Assembly (NCBI GenBank): GCA_021014325.1
Contig: CM037460.1
Span: forward strand, 26,998,336-27,062,335
Source of the DNA: Plazaster borealis
Lineage: Eukaryota; Echinodermata; Asteroidea; Forcipulatida; Labidiasteridae
Direction of reading: 5' to 3'
Length of the DNA: 64,000 nucleotides
Of this stretch, positions 12,001-27,000 are shown in pieces. Position 1 is the stretch's first letter. Every line of letters begins with the position of its first letter. The notes below the pieces were generated by a model. That model saw only the letters and a list, made by a program, of their open reading frames with translations. It did not search any database and was not told the origin of the DNA. The position numbers were made by a program, and so were the translations under genes.

Positions 12001-15000
12001 CTGTACAATAGATGCGTGGGCGTGTGATGTATTGACTGAATCGGATATTGGGAAAAAAATCATTTCATAGAGTAACTTGTTGATTAGTTGTACCTAGAAA
12101 AGACCGGTGTAGCATATCGAAACCGTCAAGATCAAAACATAAACTCTGTATGATATGAGTTATTGTCTAAAGCATATCATATTCAAGTGTAGTACGGAAA
12201 TTATCAAATTCAATGATCCGTTTTTAATTGTAAACATTTTCTAGACGAAGCTCTCTCAAGTTTTCTTATTGCTCGATCGCTTAGATAGACTTATCACGTA
12301 TTATTTGGCGTGTCGTGGCCAAGCGGGTAGTTCACCAGACCCAACGTCTGGTGTTGTCAGCAGCAGAGTATGGGTTCGAATCCCGGTCATGACACGTTGT
12401 GCCCTTGAGCAAGGCACTTAACCATAATTGCTACATAAAAAGTTGGGAAGGTAGTGCATTCTGCTCTACCAGCCAGGCTCCTAGTGGATGATACCCATGC
12501 CTACATCCTTACAGACTATGAAGGGGGTAACCCTGTTTCAGCCCCAGGAGTAGGTGGCAATTAACGTGCCCCTGGTGACAGGTGATTTGGATCAATAGCC
12601 CTAAGTTAAGTAGCCCTCACCTTGAAGTGGCAGTCCGGCCTTGTGAGTTAGGCATTATTTCATAAAATTAAAATATAATAAAAAATAAATAAAAGTTGAG
12701 GTTTGTAAAGTTGAAAACTTCACACCAATTGCTGATAACAAAAAAAGTTGTCACTAAAGACACAACTGTTAAGTACACAATAACAAAAATTGTGAACTAA
12801 AAAAATTAATTAGGGAATAATATAGTGTGATGACCCAGTCTTCTCTGCGTCAGAACTGCCAACTCTCCCTGATTCTGCTAAAAGTTCCCTGAAAATAAAC
12901 CAATCTTTCCATGTTCTGATGAACAATTGTGAAAATCTCCCTGATTATGGAAACATTTTCCTCATTATGTTGAATGTGATTGTAAATGACGACCTGTTTG
13001 ATGTACAAAATCTCCCTGATCGCAAGATGCAAATGTTGGCAGCTCTGGAATTGTGGTAATGACCGGGTTGGTGGCTGGCTGCTGCTAATTGACTGAGCCA
13101 TTTATTTGCTCGTTCACAGAGCCAGTCTTTATATCACATGTTAATACACCCACACATGACCAGGCTTCGACCACAATCAGAGTGCAAAAACTCTCTTAGC
13201 TCTTGATTCATTCTTTTTAATCACGTCTGGTAAGAATAAATAGTGATATTCTTCTGTATTTTTCCCTCACATCTTAATATATTTTGTTTCTTTTATAGAA
13301 AGAGACTGATTCAGTTAATGATATTTTCTCAAAGAAAGACAAAAAATGTTTCACGTAGAAAGTGATTATTACTTTTTGCCAAACAATTACTTTGGAGACC
13401 ACTCTTGATCAGTAAACTCCATTTACCAGGATCTCCAAAAGATGCAAAAGCAATTTTATGAAATCCATACAAACTAACGACCTGATATAGTCCTGAGCCG
13501 GCGTTTAGAAGAAATACACAAAGCAATTTTCCTTTCTGTGAAGATTCATGTAAGATGTGAGAAATTATTTTATACGATGATGAAATTAGTGATTTGGGGG
13601 TAAAATTACACACAGACATCTACCAGCGCCCAATTTCATGGAGCTGCTTAAGCAAAAAAGTAGCTATAAGCACAACAAGATTATGCTTACCAGCATAAGG
13701 TTACCAGCCAAACTACCATGAAACATGTACAATTTGTGACTGGTATCCTGCTCATTTCTGCTTAGTAGACAATATTTTCTGCTTAAAGGCACTGTACACG
13801 TTTGGTAATTACTCAAAATATATATTAGCATAAAAACTTACTTGGTAACGAGCAACGGAGAGCTGTTGATAGTATAATACATTGTGAGAAACGACTCCCT
13901 CTGAAGTAACGTAGTTTTTGAGAAAGAGGTAATTTCTCACTAAAATAATAAAAACCTCTTGCAAGAAGTTTTTATTCCTACATGTACATCTGAAAGCACA
14001 CAAATTTGTACAACAAGGGTGTTTTTTCTTTCATCATTTTCTTGCAACTTCGATGACCAATTGAGCCCAAATTTTCACGGGCTTGTTATTTAATGAATAT
14101 GTTGGGATACACCAAATGAGAACACTGGTCTTTGACAACCAAACGTGTACGATGCCTTTAAGCACAAAAAGTAGCTGTAAGCACAACAAAATTATGCTTA
14201 CTAGAATAAGGTTACCAGCCAAACTACCATGTCACATGTACAATTTGTGACTGCATGGTATCCTGCTAATTTTTGCTTAGTAGACAATATTTTTGGCTTA
14301 AGCGGCTCTATGAAATTTGGCCCAGCTTAGGAGCATGAACTAAATCAAACTTTGCACGTACAATAGATACGTGGGTGTGTGATGTATTGACTAAATAGGA
14401 TATTGGTAAGAATATATTTTAACAGAGTAATTTGTTGATTATAGTTGTACCTGGAAAAGACCGATGTATATCAAAGCTGTCAAGATCAAAACATAAACTC
14501 TGTATGATATGACTTATTGTCTAAAACAAATCATATTCAAGTGTAGTACGGAAATTAGGAAATTCAATAATCCGTTTTTAATTCTGAACATTTTCTTGGA
14601 GGAAACTCTCTCAAGTTTCTTACTGCTTGAACACTTAGATAGATTTATCATGTATTATTTGGCATGTCGTGGCCAAGCGGTCTAGTTCACGGGACCTTAG
14701 CTCGGGTGTTGTCAGCAGCAGAGTGTGGGTTCGAATCCCGGTCATGACACTTGTGCCCTTGAGCAAGGCTCTTAACCATAATTGCTACATAAAAAGTTGG
14801 GAAGGTAGTGCATTCTGCTCTACCAGCCAGGCTCCTAGTGGATGATACCCATGCCTACATCCTTACAGACTGTGAAGGGGGTAATCCTGTTTCAGCCCCA
14901 GGAGTAGATGGCAATTAACGTGCCCCTGGTGACAGGTGATTTGGATCAATAGCCCTAAGTTAAGTAGCCCTCACCTTGAAGTGGCAGTCCGGCCTTGTGA

Positions 15001-18000
15001 GTTAGGCATTATTTCATAAAATTAAAATATAATAAAAAATAAACAAAAGTTGAGGTTTGTAAAGTTGAAAACTTTACACCAATTACTGATAACAAAAAAA
15101 GTTGTCACTAAAGACACAACTGTTTAGTACACAATAACAAAAATTGTGAACTAAAAAAATTAATTAGGGAATAATAGTGTGATGAACCAGTCTTCACTGC
15201 TTCAGAACTGCCAACTCTCCCTTTTTCTGCTAAAAGTTCCCTGAAAATAAACCAATCTTTCCATGTTCTGATGAACAAATGTGAAAATCTCCCTGATTAT
15301 GGAAACATTTTCCCCATTATGTTGAATGTAATTGTAAATGACGACCTGATTGATGTATAAAATCTCCCTGATTACAAGATGCAAATGTTGGCAGCTCTTC
15401 TTTGTGGTAATGACCGGGTTGGTGGCTGGCTGCTGCTAATTGACTGAGCCATTTATTTGCTCGTTCACAGAGCCAGTCTTTATATCACATGTTAATACAC
15501 CCACACATGACCAGGCTTCCACCACAATCAGAGTGCATAAACTCTCTTCTGTATTTTCCCCTTACATCTTAATATATTTTGTTTCTTTTAAAGAAAGAGA
15601 CTGATTCAGTAAATGATATTTTCTCAAAGACAAAAACCCACAAACAAATGTTTTACTTAGAAAGTGATTGTTTCTTTTTGCCAAACAATTACTTTGGAGA
15701 CCACTCTTGATCAGTAAACTCCATTTACCAGGAGCTCCGAAATATGTAAAAGCAATTTTATGAAATGCATAAAAACTGCACTAATGACCTTATAGTCCTG
15801 AGCTGACGTTATACGATATACACACAGCAATTTTGTTTTTCTGTGATGATTCTTGTAAGATTTTTATTTCTAAAATACTTTGCAAAGACTCATGGTCGTC
15901 TCAAAATTTTCAGTTTTCGGTGAGAGAAATTATTATAAATATCAAGTAATAAACCACAAGGGAAACTGACTGTGTAAAATTTAAATATTTTAGGATTGAA
16001 CAAAGAAAAATTGACTATAGCCGGACTTGAACCTGTGACCTCCGGATCAAAATGCCAGCGCTCTACCAACTGAGCTATCTAGCCCTCATGTTGGCGGTCT
16101 CCCTATTTTGTCAGTTTCTTTGTTTGGGGGTGCTAGTCAGAAGCCATTTAACCTGAAACTGCTGTATAGCCAAGGATCACAAGTTTTACGATACAACCTG
16201 GGAAGAGGCAGCAGAGGGATCACCTTATGGGGATGCAACTTTTTATTTCAAGTATCAAGGAATAAACCGAAAGGGAAACTGAATGGGTAAATTAGTATAA
16301 ACAATGAAATTTAGTATTTTGGTAGGTAAAAATTACACACAGACATATGCCAGCTTTTGAGCACAAAGTAATTCGAATTTTGCACGTACAATAGATGCGT
16401 GGGTGTGTGATGTATTGACTGAATCGGATATTGGGAAGAAAATCATTTAATAGAGTAACTTGTTGATTAGTTGTACCTAGAAAACACCGGTGAAGCATAT
16501 CAAAGCTGTCAAGATAAATTTATAAGCACAGTGTGATATGAGTTAAGTGTATAGTACGGAAATTATGAAATTCAATGATCCGTTTTTAATTGTAAACATT
16601 TTCTAGAGGGAGCTCTCTCAAGTTTCTTACTGCTCGATCGCTTAGATTGATTTATCACGTATTATTTGGCGTGTCCTGGCCGAGTGGTCTAGTTCACCGG
16701 ACCCAACCTCTGGTGTTGTCGGCAGCAGAGTGTGGGTTCAAATCCCGGTCATGACACGTTGTGCCCTTGAGCAAGGCACTTGACCATAATTGCTACATAA
16801 AAAGTTGGGAAGGTAGTGCATTCTGCTCTACCAGCCAGGCTCCTAGTGGATGATACCCATGCCTACATCCTTATGGACTGTGAAGGGGGTAACCCTGTTT
16901 CAGCCCCAGGAGTAGGTGGAAACGTGCCCCTGGTGACAGTGAGTTGATTTGTGTCGACAGCCTAAATCAGTTAGGTGTAGTCCTCACCTTGAAGTTGCCG
17001 TCCGGCCTTGTGAATTTGGCGTTATTTCATCAAAATAAAATAAATCATAAATAAATAAAAGTTGAGGTTTGTAAAGTTGAAAACTTCACACCAATCGCTG
17101 ATGACAAAAAAAGTTGTCACTAAAAGACACAACTGTTTAGTACACAATAAACAAAATTAAAAATTGTGAACTAAAGAAATTAATTAGGGAATAATAGTGT
17201 GGTGACCCAGTCAGAACTGTGTCAGAACTGCCAACTCTCCCTGATTCTGCAGAAAGTTCCCTAAAAATAAACCAATCTTTCCATGTTTCTTATGAACAAA
17301 TTTGAAAATTTCCCTGATTATGGAAAAAAAATTCCCATTTAATATGTTGAATGTTTGTAAATATCTTCCTGATTGTTGTACAAAATCTCCCTGATTGCAA
17401 GATGATGCAAATGTTGGAATTTACCGAGGAGCAGACGTTCACGGAGCTTCAGGAACAATTTGAACTCACAAGGGAAGAAATAAATTGGGAAATGAAACAG
17501 TTAAAGATAAGAATATAGTGATATTATTCTTCTTTTGTAGGTGTTTTCCCCTCACATGTATTTTGTTTATTTTATGGACAGAATATTGCAGATAATGATT
17601 TTTTCTCAGAGACCAAACCCACAAATAAATGTTTTACTTCGAAAGTGATTATTTTTTTGGCTAAACAATCACTTTGAAGACCACTCTTGATCAGTAAACT
17701 CTATTTACCAGGAGCCCCAAAATAAGTAAAAGCAATTTTATAAACAACTGCTCTAACGACTTTATAGTCCTGAGCTGACGTTGGAAATACACACAGCAAT
17801 GTTTTTTTCTGTGATGATTCGTGGAAGACTTACCTTTCTAAAATACTTTACAAAGACTCACATTCTTCTCAGAATTATCAGTTTCTGACGGGAGAAATTA
17901 TTTTAAAATATCAAGTAATAAACCACAAGGGAAACTGCATGAATGGTAATTTAGGGTTGAACAAAGACAAATTTACTACAGCGGGACTTGAACCTGCGTC

Positions 18001-21000
18001 CTCCGGATTATCGTGCCGGCACTCTACCAACTGAGCTATCTAGCCCTATGTTGGTGGTCTCCCTATTTTGTCAATATCTTTGTTCAGGGGTGCCAGTCAG
18101 AAGCCATTTAACCTGAAACTGCCGTATAGCCAAGGATTACACCCAAGTTTACGATACAACCCGGGAAGAGGCAGCAGAGGGATCACCTTACGGGGATGCA
18201 ACTTTTTATTCTGAATATCAAGTAATAAACCACAAGCGAAACAGACCGGGTAAATTATTGTAAACGATTGAATTAGTGATTTTGGGAGTAAAATTACACA
18301 CAGACATGTGCCAGTTCAGCTCATGACGTAATTCAAACTTTGCACGTACAATAGATGCGTGGGTGTGTGATGTATTGACTGAATAGGATATTGGGAAAAA
18401 ATTCATTTCATAGAGTAACTTGTTGATTATAGTTGTACCTGGAAAAGACCGATGTAGCATATCAAAGCTGCCAAGATCAAAACATAAACACTGTATGATA
18501 TGAGTTATTGTCTAAAACAAATCATATTCAAGTGTAGTACGGATATTAGGAAATTCAATGATCCATTTTTAATTGTAAAGATTTTCTGATTGATCGCTAA
18601 GATCGATTTATCATGTATTAATTGGCGTGTCGTGGCCAAGCGGTCTAGTTCGCCGGACCCAACCTCTGGTGTTGTCAGCAACAGAGTGTGGGTTCGAATC
18701 CTGGTCTTTACACTTGTGCCTTTGAGCAAGGCTCTCAACCAAAATTGCTACATAAAAAGTTGGGAAGGTAGTGCATTCTGCTCTACCAGCCAGGCTCCTA
18801 GTGGATGATACCCATGCCTACATCCTTACAGACTGTGAAGGGGGCAACCCTGTTTCAGCCCCAGGAGTAGATGGCAACGTGCCCCTGGTGACAGTTGATT
18901 TGGATCAATAGCCCTAAGTTAAGTAGCCCTCAGTGGCAGTCCGGCCTTGTGAGTTAGGCATTATTTCATAAAATTAAAATATAAAAAAAAAGAAAAAAAG
19001 GTGAGGTTTGTAAAGTTGAAAACTTCACACCAATTGCTGATAACAAAAAAAGTTGTCACTAAAGACACAACTGTTAAGTACACAATAACAAAAATTGTGA
19101 ACTAAAAAAATTAATTAGGGAATAATATAGTGTGATGACCCAGTATTCTCTGCGTCAGAACTGCCAACTCTCCCTGATTCTGCAAAAAGTTCCCTTAAAA
19201 TAAACCAATCTTTCCAGTTTTGATGAACAAATGTGAAAATCTCCCTGATTATTGAAACATTTTCCTCATTATGTTGAATGTAATTGTAAATGACGACCTG
19301 ATTGATGTACAAAATCTCCCTGATTGCAAGATGTAAATGTTGGCAGCTCTTCTTTGTGGTAATGACCGGGTTGGTGGCTGGCTGCTGCTAATTGACTGAG
19401 CCATTTATTTGCTAGTTCACAGAGCCAGTCTTTATATCACATGTTAATACACCCACACATGACTAGGCTTCAACCACAATCAGAGTGCATAAACTCTCTG
19501 AGCTGTTTATTCATTCTTTTTAATCACGTCTGGTCAGAATAAACTGATATTCTTCTGTATTTTTCCCTCACATCTTAATATATTTTGTTTCTTTTATAGA
19601 AAGAGACTGATTCAGTTAATGATATTTTCTCAAAGACAAAAAAACACAAATAAATGTTTTACGTAGAAAATGATTCTTACCTTTTGCCAAACAATTTGGA
19701 GACCACTCTTCATCAGTAAACTCCATTTACCAGGAGCTCCAAAAGATGCAAATGCAATTTTATGAAATCCATACAAACTAACGACCTGATATAGTCCTGA
19801 GCCAACGTTTATAAGAAATACACAAAGCAATTGTTCTTTCTGTGAAGATTCATGTAAGATGTGAGAAATTATTTTAAACGATGAAATTAGTGATTTGGGG
19901 GTAAAATTACACACAGACATCTACTAGGGCCCAATTTCATGGAGCTGCTTAAGCAAAAAAGTAGCTATAAGCACAACAAAATTATGCTTACCAGCATAAG
20001 GTTACCAGCCACACCCACACATGACTAGGCTTCGACCACAATCAGAGTGCATAAACTCTCTGAGCTGTTTATTCATTCCTTTTAATCACGTCTGGTAAGA
20101 ATAAATAGTGATATTCTTCTGTATTTTCCCCTCACATCTTAATATATTTTATTTCTTTTATAGAAAGAGACTGATTCAGTTAATGATATTTTCTAAAAGA
20201 CAAAAACCCACAAATTAATGTTTTACTTGAAAGTGATTCTTACTTTTTGCCAATCAATTACTATGGAGACCACTCTTGATCAGTAAACTCCATTTACCAG
20301 GATCTCCAAAAGATGCAAATTCAATTTTGTGAAATCCATACAAACTAACGACCTGATATAGTCCTGAGCCGGCGTATAGAAGAAATACACAAAGCTATTT
20401 TTCTTTCTGTGAAGATTCATGTAAGATGTGAGAAATTATTTTATATTATTATTATTATTATTATTTATTCGGCCAGTGTCAAAAACAAATACATACAATA
20501 AGTATAGTGATTTGGGGTAAACTACATACAGACATCTACCAGGCCTCCAAATTTATAGAGCTGCATGCTTAAGCACAAAAAGTAGCTGTAAGCACAACAA
20601 AATTATGCTTACCAGCATAAGGTTACCAGCCAAAGTACCATGTCACATGTAAAATTTGTGACTGGTATCCTGCTAATTTTTGCTTAGTAGACAATATTTT
20701 CTGCTTAAGCAGCTCTATGAAATTTGGCCCAGCTTCGGAGCATGAACTAACTCAAACTTTGCACGTACAATAGATGCGTGGGTGTGTGATGTATTGACTG
20801 AATAGGATATTGGTAAGAATATATTTTAATACAGTAATTTGTTGATTATAGTTGTACCTGGAAAAGACCGATGTTGCATATCAAAGCTGTCAAGATCAAA
20901 ACATAAACTCTGCATGATATGACTTATTGTCTGAATAAATCACATTCAAGTCTATGTACGGAAATTATGATATTCAATGATCCGTTTTTAATTTTTTAAA

Positions 21001-24000
21001 CTTTGTCAGAGGAAGCTCTCTCAAGTTTCTTCCCTCTTGATCGCTTAGATCGATTTATCTCGTATTATTTGGCAATCAGTCCTATTTGTTGAGGTTTGTA
21101 AAGTTGAAACTTCACACGAATCGCTGAGGAAAAAAGGGTTGTCACTAAAGACACAACTGTTTAGTACACAATACAAATAAATTTAAATTGTGAACTGAAA
21201 CATTTATTAGGGAATAACAGTGTGATGACCCGGTCTTTACTGCGTCAGAACTGCCAACTCTCCCTGATTCTGCTAAAAGTTCCTTGAAAATAAACCAATC
21301 TTTCCACATTCTGATGAACAAATATGAAAATCTCCCTAATTATGGAAACATTTTCCCCATTATTTTTAATGTTCTAAATATCGCCCTGATTGTTGTACAA
21401 AATCTCCGTGATTGCAAGCTGCAAATATTGGCAGCTCTTCTTTGTGGTAATGACCGGGTTGGGGGTGGCTGCTGTTAATTGACCAAGTCATTTATTTGCT
21501 CGTTCACAGAGCCGGTCTTTATACCACATGTTAATACACCCCCCCCATGTGACCAGTCTTCGACCAATCGAGTGCATGAACTCTCCGAGATGTTTATTAA
21601 ATATTTTTTAATCGTGTCTGATAATAATGACATCACTGGTGCAACAAGAACAATTCTAATTCCTGAGAATTGTTTTTGTCCGAACTGATTGCAGAATAAG
21701 AAACCAAATTACGGGAAACAATATGAAGAATGACAAGTTGTTCTCTTTTTGTTTTCTTTTCCCCTGATTGGTTGCAGACATCTTTGGATGGGTTAGAGCA
21801 TGTCCAAGTAGACAAGGAGATTCTTGATGATAAATGTCAGATGCTTCAGTATCGACTTGAACAGTGGCAAAATGAAACCAGAGAAAAGTAAGTTGGTGTC
21901 TCTCTGTTCTCCTGCTAATCAGCAACTAATTGTTTCAACCCAGTGCCCGATAAACAGTCCCATTCCAGATAGCCACGATGTGTACAATGAATAGAGCGAA
22001 ATGTTCTTACCGTGGCATTTTCCGCTTACTGTCACAATTTTCTGCTTACCATGGCATTTTCCACTTACTGTTCCATTTTTCTGTTTACTGTCGCCATTTT
22101 CCGCTTACTGTCTCCATTTTCTGCTTACTGTCGCCATTTTCTGCTTACTGTCACCATTTTTTGCTTACTGTCACAATTTTCTGCTTACCGTGGCATTTTT
22201 CGCTTACTGTCACCATTTTCTGCTTACTGTCACAATTTTCCGCTTCTTACCATGGCATTTTCCGCTTACTGCACCATTTTCTGCTTACTGTCACTATTTT
22301 CTGCTTACTGTCACCATTTTCTGCTTACTGTCACCATTTTCTGCTTACTATCACCATTTTCTGCTTACTGTCTCCATTTTCCGCTTACTTCTGTTAGTGT
22401 TATTTTGTACATCAAATTTTCAAAGCGAGGTTGATATTTGCAAATAATTTAGCGAGGCGGTCGTTTATTTGTAAAATGCCTGTTTTTTTTTTTTCACAGG
22501 ACTCGGGGTAAGTACCGAGTATACAGTGCTTCACACACATCGGTGTACGGGTAAAACCAAATATAATATGGAAAAAACATCATTGTACATTTTTAGGCTG
22601 AACAAACTAGAACAATTTTTTCTGTGAAATATTTCCCTCTGAAATGAAGTCATATTTGAGAAAACTGTATCTGAAAACCTTAAAAAAAGAAAACAGCAAC
22701 AGCTGATTTCTGTTGTTGCAACCAAAATTAAGGACGATATATTTACATGCTGAAAATTGTGCATGTTTTTTCACTATTTTCTCCTGACTCACAACGAAAT
22801 TAAGCTCAAATTTTCACAGGTATATTAACCGTTATTTCATGTATATGGTTGATCACACAAAACATGAAGTCTGTCTGCGACTCAGTTTGTCAGCTCTACC
22901 AATCCTGTTTAATACCTTTAAAGTGAGGTGGGCCACCTCACGTTTGAATAAGCAGGGAAAACCACATCCTGACGATGACTATAAAGTAAGCTAGTCGAAA
23001 TGTTGAGACCAATTAAGAACTCACTCCGCGACAGTGAAGTTAATAACGAGAAGTCCCCTCGATCCACTAAGCGAAAGTAGTAGTACCGGCCGATTTTCTA
23101 CCTTCCGCCCAGGTAGTAGTTAAGAAGCAGGACAGTTCTTTTCACAACTTGATAGTCTCCCGATTTCCGAAATCTACTCCGCGGCTGCTACTGTTAGCAT
23201 TAAAAAATGTATTTTGTACTACTAAAGCATTCCTTTTTGACGATGACTAGAGCAAGCTAGTCGAAACGTTAAGAACTCACTCCGCGGCAGTAAAGTTAAT
23301 AACGAGAAGTCCCTTCGATCCACTAAGCGAAAGTAGTAGTTCTGGCCGATTTCCTAGGTAGTAGTGAATAAGCAGGACAGTTTTTTTTCTTCAGAACTTT
23401 GTAGTCTCCCGAATTCCGAAATCTACTCCCTGCGGCAGTAGAATAAATAGCAAGACAAGTTCTCAAAGAACAAATCTACACAGCAAAGTAGATATTCACA
23501 TGGTTTTTCGAATATACATAGAAAAACACACTGTTATGTGCTAGCTGTGGTGTAGGGGAAGAATACCCAGGAACATGAAGTACACAAAGCACAGTCAGAC
23601 ATTCCTTGCTAACCTATGAAATACTCTCCCATAAACGCTGTGAAATTTGTCCCAGTAAATTGAAAGTAGGAGCATATTTGTCACATTCCCTGCCTGCATT
23701 AATACTAACTGGTACTGAAACGCATTGTACAAAACAAGGTGCCAGACTAGTGTCCCCTCTAAGCCTCCGTTTAGTTGCAGTTAAAGGTGGGCTTCAAGGT
23801 CGAATTCATTTTTGTGATCCACTCATTTTCCAATAGATAGAGTCTTTAAAACAATTTGTTTTATTATGCGGCCATATCGTTCCACAAATGAGGTTCTACT
23901 TAAAATTCTGGTTCATATTTGAACTTTTTGTTTTTTCAGGGAGGCAGAGACTAAGTTTATAATCCAGGAGTTGCGGAACGAGGTGAGTCGGATGAATGTT

Positions 24001-27000
24001 GCGTTTGACAGTGCAACCAAACTCAAGGACGACGCAGTGGAGGGAAAACTCCAGATGGAGTCAGAGTAAGTCTTGTTCACCTAAATTTGTTCTCTTCAAA
24101 GGCATCGTACACGTTTGGTAATGACTCTGGTAATTATTGGCAATAAAAACTTACTTGGTAAGAAGTACAGCAGCTTTGGATAGTATAATGCATTTTGAGA
24201 AACTTTTCACTCGAAGTACTGCGGTTATGGAAAAAGATATCACTTTTTATCCCCAAAACATTTTAATCTGAAAGCTTCTCAGAGTGTGTATTCCAATGCA
24301 GATTATTCTTCCTGCGTGGACATAACCGCTCCAGATTTTTGGTTATATCTCAAAAACGGGTTCACAGGTTTTCACAGGTTAGTTTTATGGTATATCTACA
24401 ACTATATAGGTTTAAAACAAACACTATGCTCCAATTACCAAACGTGTACGATGCCTTTAAGCAGCCAATATTGCTGACCAATGTTCTGCTAAGCAAAAAT
24501 GAGCTGGATACCAATTACAAATAGTACATGTGACATGGTATTTTGGCTGGTAACCTTATTCTGGTAAGCATAATTTGATTGTGCTTAGCTAATTTTTGTG
24601 GTTGAGCAGCTCTATGAAACTGTGCCCTTGGTAACAGAGGTCTCTGTAATCTCCGTGTTATTCCAGACCTGGTGAGGCTCTAATTCTAGTTTGCGCATTC
24701 TTTTATCTTGATTTAACTCTTGTTTTCTCATGTCCCTTCAGGCTCGCCCAAATACACTGCAACAATCAGTTAATGGAGGAAAATGCTGATCAAATGATGG
24801 AAGAACTGGAAAGGTAAAGTACCAATGAATTGACGGTCACAAGATCCCTCGACTCCCAAAGTGGCACAATCAAGATTATCGTGATAAATTCGATCAATAT
24901 TGTCTTTGTTTTATCTTTAGTCAAAAAAGAGTTTTCATTTATTTGCCCCCAAAAAACCCAGCACCATTTTCAGTGACATTTTGTATAATTAAATCTTGAT
25001 ACCTTACAGGATAAAGGCTGTGGAGAACACACACTTCAAGGAGAAAGAGGACCTAAAATCAACCCTTGAGGAACTCCAAGAAGAACAGATGAAACTCCAC
25101 AAGGTACACTCTTGGGAAATCAAAATTGAATCTTCAAAACCATTAACTTATTGCTGTTTTGCATTTGATGCAAAGAAAAAAAATACAGGATTGGTAATTG
25201 TATTAAAAGAAAATTGTTGTTTCATTCTGTGAGCACTCTGGTCATGAAGTTGAAGCCAGTACCAATCCTGCATAAAAAATCTGAAATACTGTCAAAGTTG
25301 AGAAAATAGTGGTTTGGGCTCCCCATTAGCACTGTTACAGCAATCTAAATAAGCTTAATATAAAGAGAGAAACAAAAAGTTGACTGATAACTAGAGGAAG
25401 GGGCAAAAAGCAACAATCTTTAGAATTAACTTTGATACAGGACAAGAAACGACTGGAGGAAACGATCAAGGAACTGTCAGAAGTCAACGCCAAGCTGGCC
25501 GGTCACCAGAACTTAAAGCAGAAGATCCACTATCACCAACAAGTCAAGAATGAAAATGTCCTCCTTAAAGAGGTAATCAATATTTGCTTTTTGGAAATTC
25601 ACATTCAGGCAAAAATATTATTATTATTATTATTATTATTATTTTTTTTTTTTTTTTTTTTTTGGGGGATTTTTATCTCCAATGGTTTTTTGTTGATAGG
25701 AAACTCTTTTTGGAGGAGAAAGTGGAGTAGCCTATATCTTGGCCCAATATCATAGAGCTGCTTAAGAACAAAAAGTAGCTAAGCACAACAAAATTATGCT
25801 TACCAGAATAAGGTAACCAGCCAAAATACCATGTCACATGTACAATCCGTGACTGGTATCCTGCTTACTTCTGCTTAGCAGAAAACTGTTAAGCATTATT
25901 TGCTGTTTAAGCAGCTCTATAAAATCGGGCCCAGCTCTCTCAAAACCAGGGCGGTTGCGGTCAGTTAACTGTGTACACACGACCCCGTACAATGTATAGA
26001 CTGCAAGTCTCACGCATATCGAAAACCAGAAAAAACCCAGACCGAAGACTATATTTTTCTATGAAATCAAATCTTTTAAAATTGTATTTATACAAAGTTC
26101 TTGAAAACAAAAAATACCCATAGCAAGTTGTTATAAATAAACTTTCAATTTTTGTTTAAAACAAATATTTTGTTCAAATTAACATTGAAACAAAATTCAA
26201 ACTTGGGACGAGGATGCTTATTGTTACAAAACACCATTTGCCAATCACGCCCGAATGTGTGCGTCTATCACATAGGTGTAATGACAACATGACAGTCAGT
26301 TGGGCAGCATTCTTAATTTTTTACAAGTAACTGGAAACGGAGTTTTCTTCGTTATTTTGTTGAATTGGTTTTGCTTTCATTTTGTTTATCACTTAGTATT
26401 ACATTCCCAACATCATGTATCATTTTCATGGCCATAAATTATGTTAAACTAAAATAAATGACGAAACAAAATCCCGCCCATGTGGTTGGGACCACAATGG
26501 TCCCATAAGTTTGAGTATGCGCGAGACTTGCACAGTCTATTGTGTAGCGTGCATACGCATGCACTCAAAGTGCTACCCCTCGTTTCCCCTGTACAAAGAT
26601 TAGAGGTCTTTACACACTTGCGTGTGTGTAAGTGTGTGTATTGGTAGATGCAATCTCCATATGATATGTGTGTGTGTGGGTATGTCTACGCATTCAAACC
26701 GAGGACTTTAACAAAAGGGATCCGGGGAAAAGGTGTACCGAGGACGTCCTCGCTTTGATTTCGTGTACAAAACCAATGGGGACGTCGCTGAAAAACACTA
26801 TGTCCAAACAATGGGAGAACAAAGAGAAGTCCTCGGTTTACACCTTACACATACAATGTGTGTGTGTGTACCGTGTAGATGCAATCTCCATATGATATCA
26901 TTGCAGGCTGGCAACATTTCATTCAAACAGACACTATAGGAGGGTCAAATATTCGTCACTTTTTATATTGATCTCTACTTTGACAGCAACTGGCCAAAAT

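Larger units (their letters stand above)
10817..21777 (+). repeat. Intron array: five units of a 2.0-2.4 kb tandem repeat
   Basis: The marker CCAACTCTCCCTGATTCTGC recurs at about 12857, 15211, 17229, 19162 and 21255, spaced 2354, 2018, 1933 and 2093 bp. Each unit carries, in order, a plus-strand tRNA-headed SINE (lost in unit 5), the marker segment, a GTGATATTCTTCTGT segment and a minus-strand SINE or MITE remnant. The GTGATATTCTTCTGT segment also follows real exon 9 at 10828, so the founding duplication included that exon's 3' flank. No other coding exon was found. Confidence 0.8.

Noticed and set aside
12307..12400. tRNA gene candidates at the SINE heads (also 5262-5348, 8222-8308, 11636-11708).
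   Set aside because: Each is followed by a conserved SINE body, occurs in many copies and has imperfect acceptor stems.
21978..22447. Three overlapping 140-codon frames (and again at 48655-49105).
   Set aside because: Produced by the 20-bp minisatellite; the products are low-complexity repeats.
23606..23836. 76-codon frame kept in both duplicates (50078-50308).
   Set aside because: No ATG start, no splice signals that fit, and it is flanked by repeat sequence. Conservation follows from the recent duplication.
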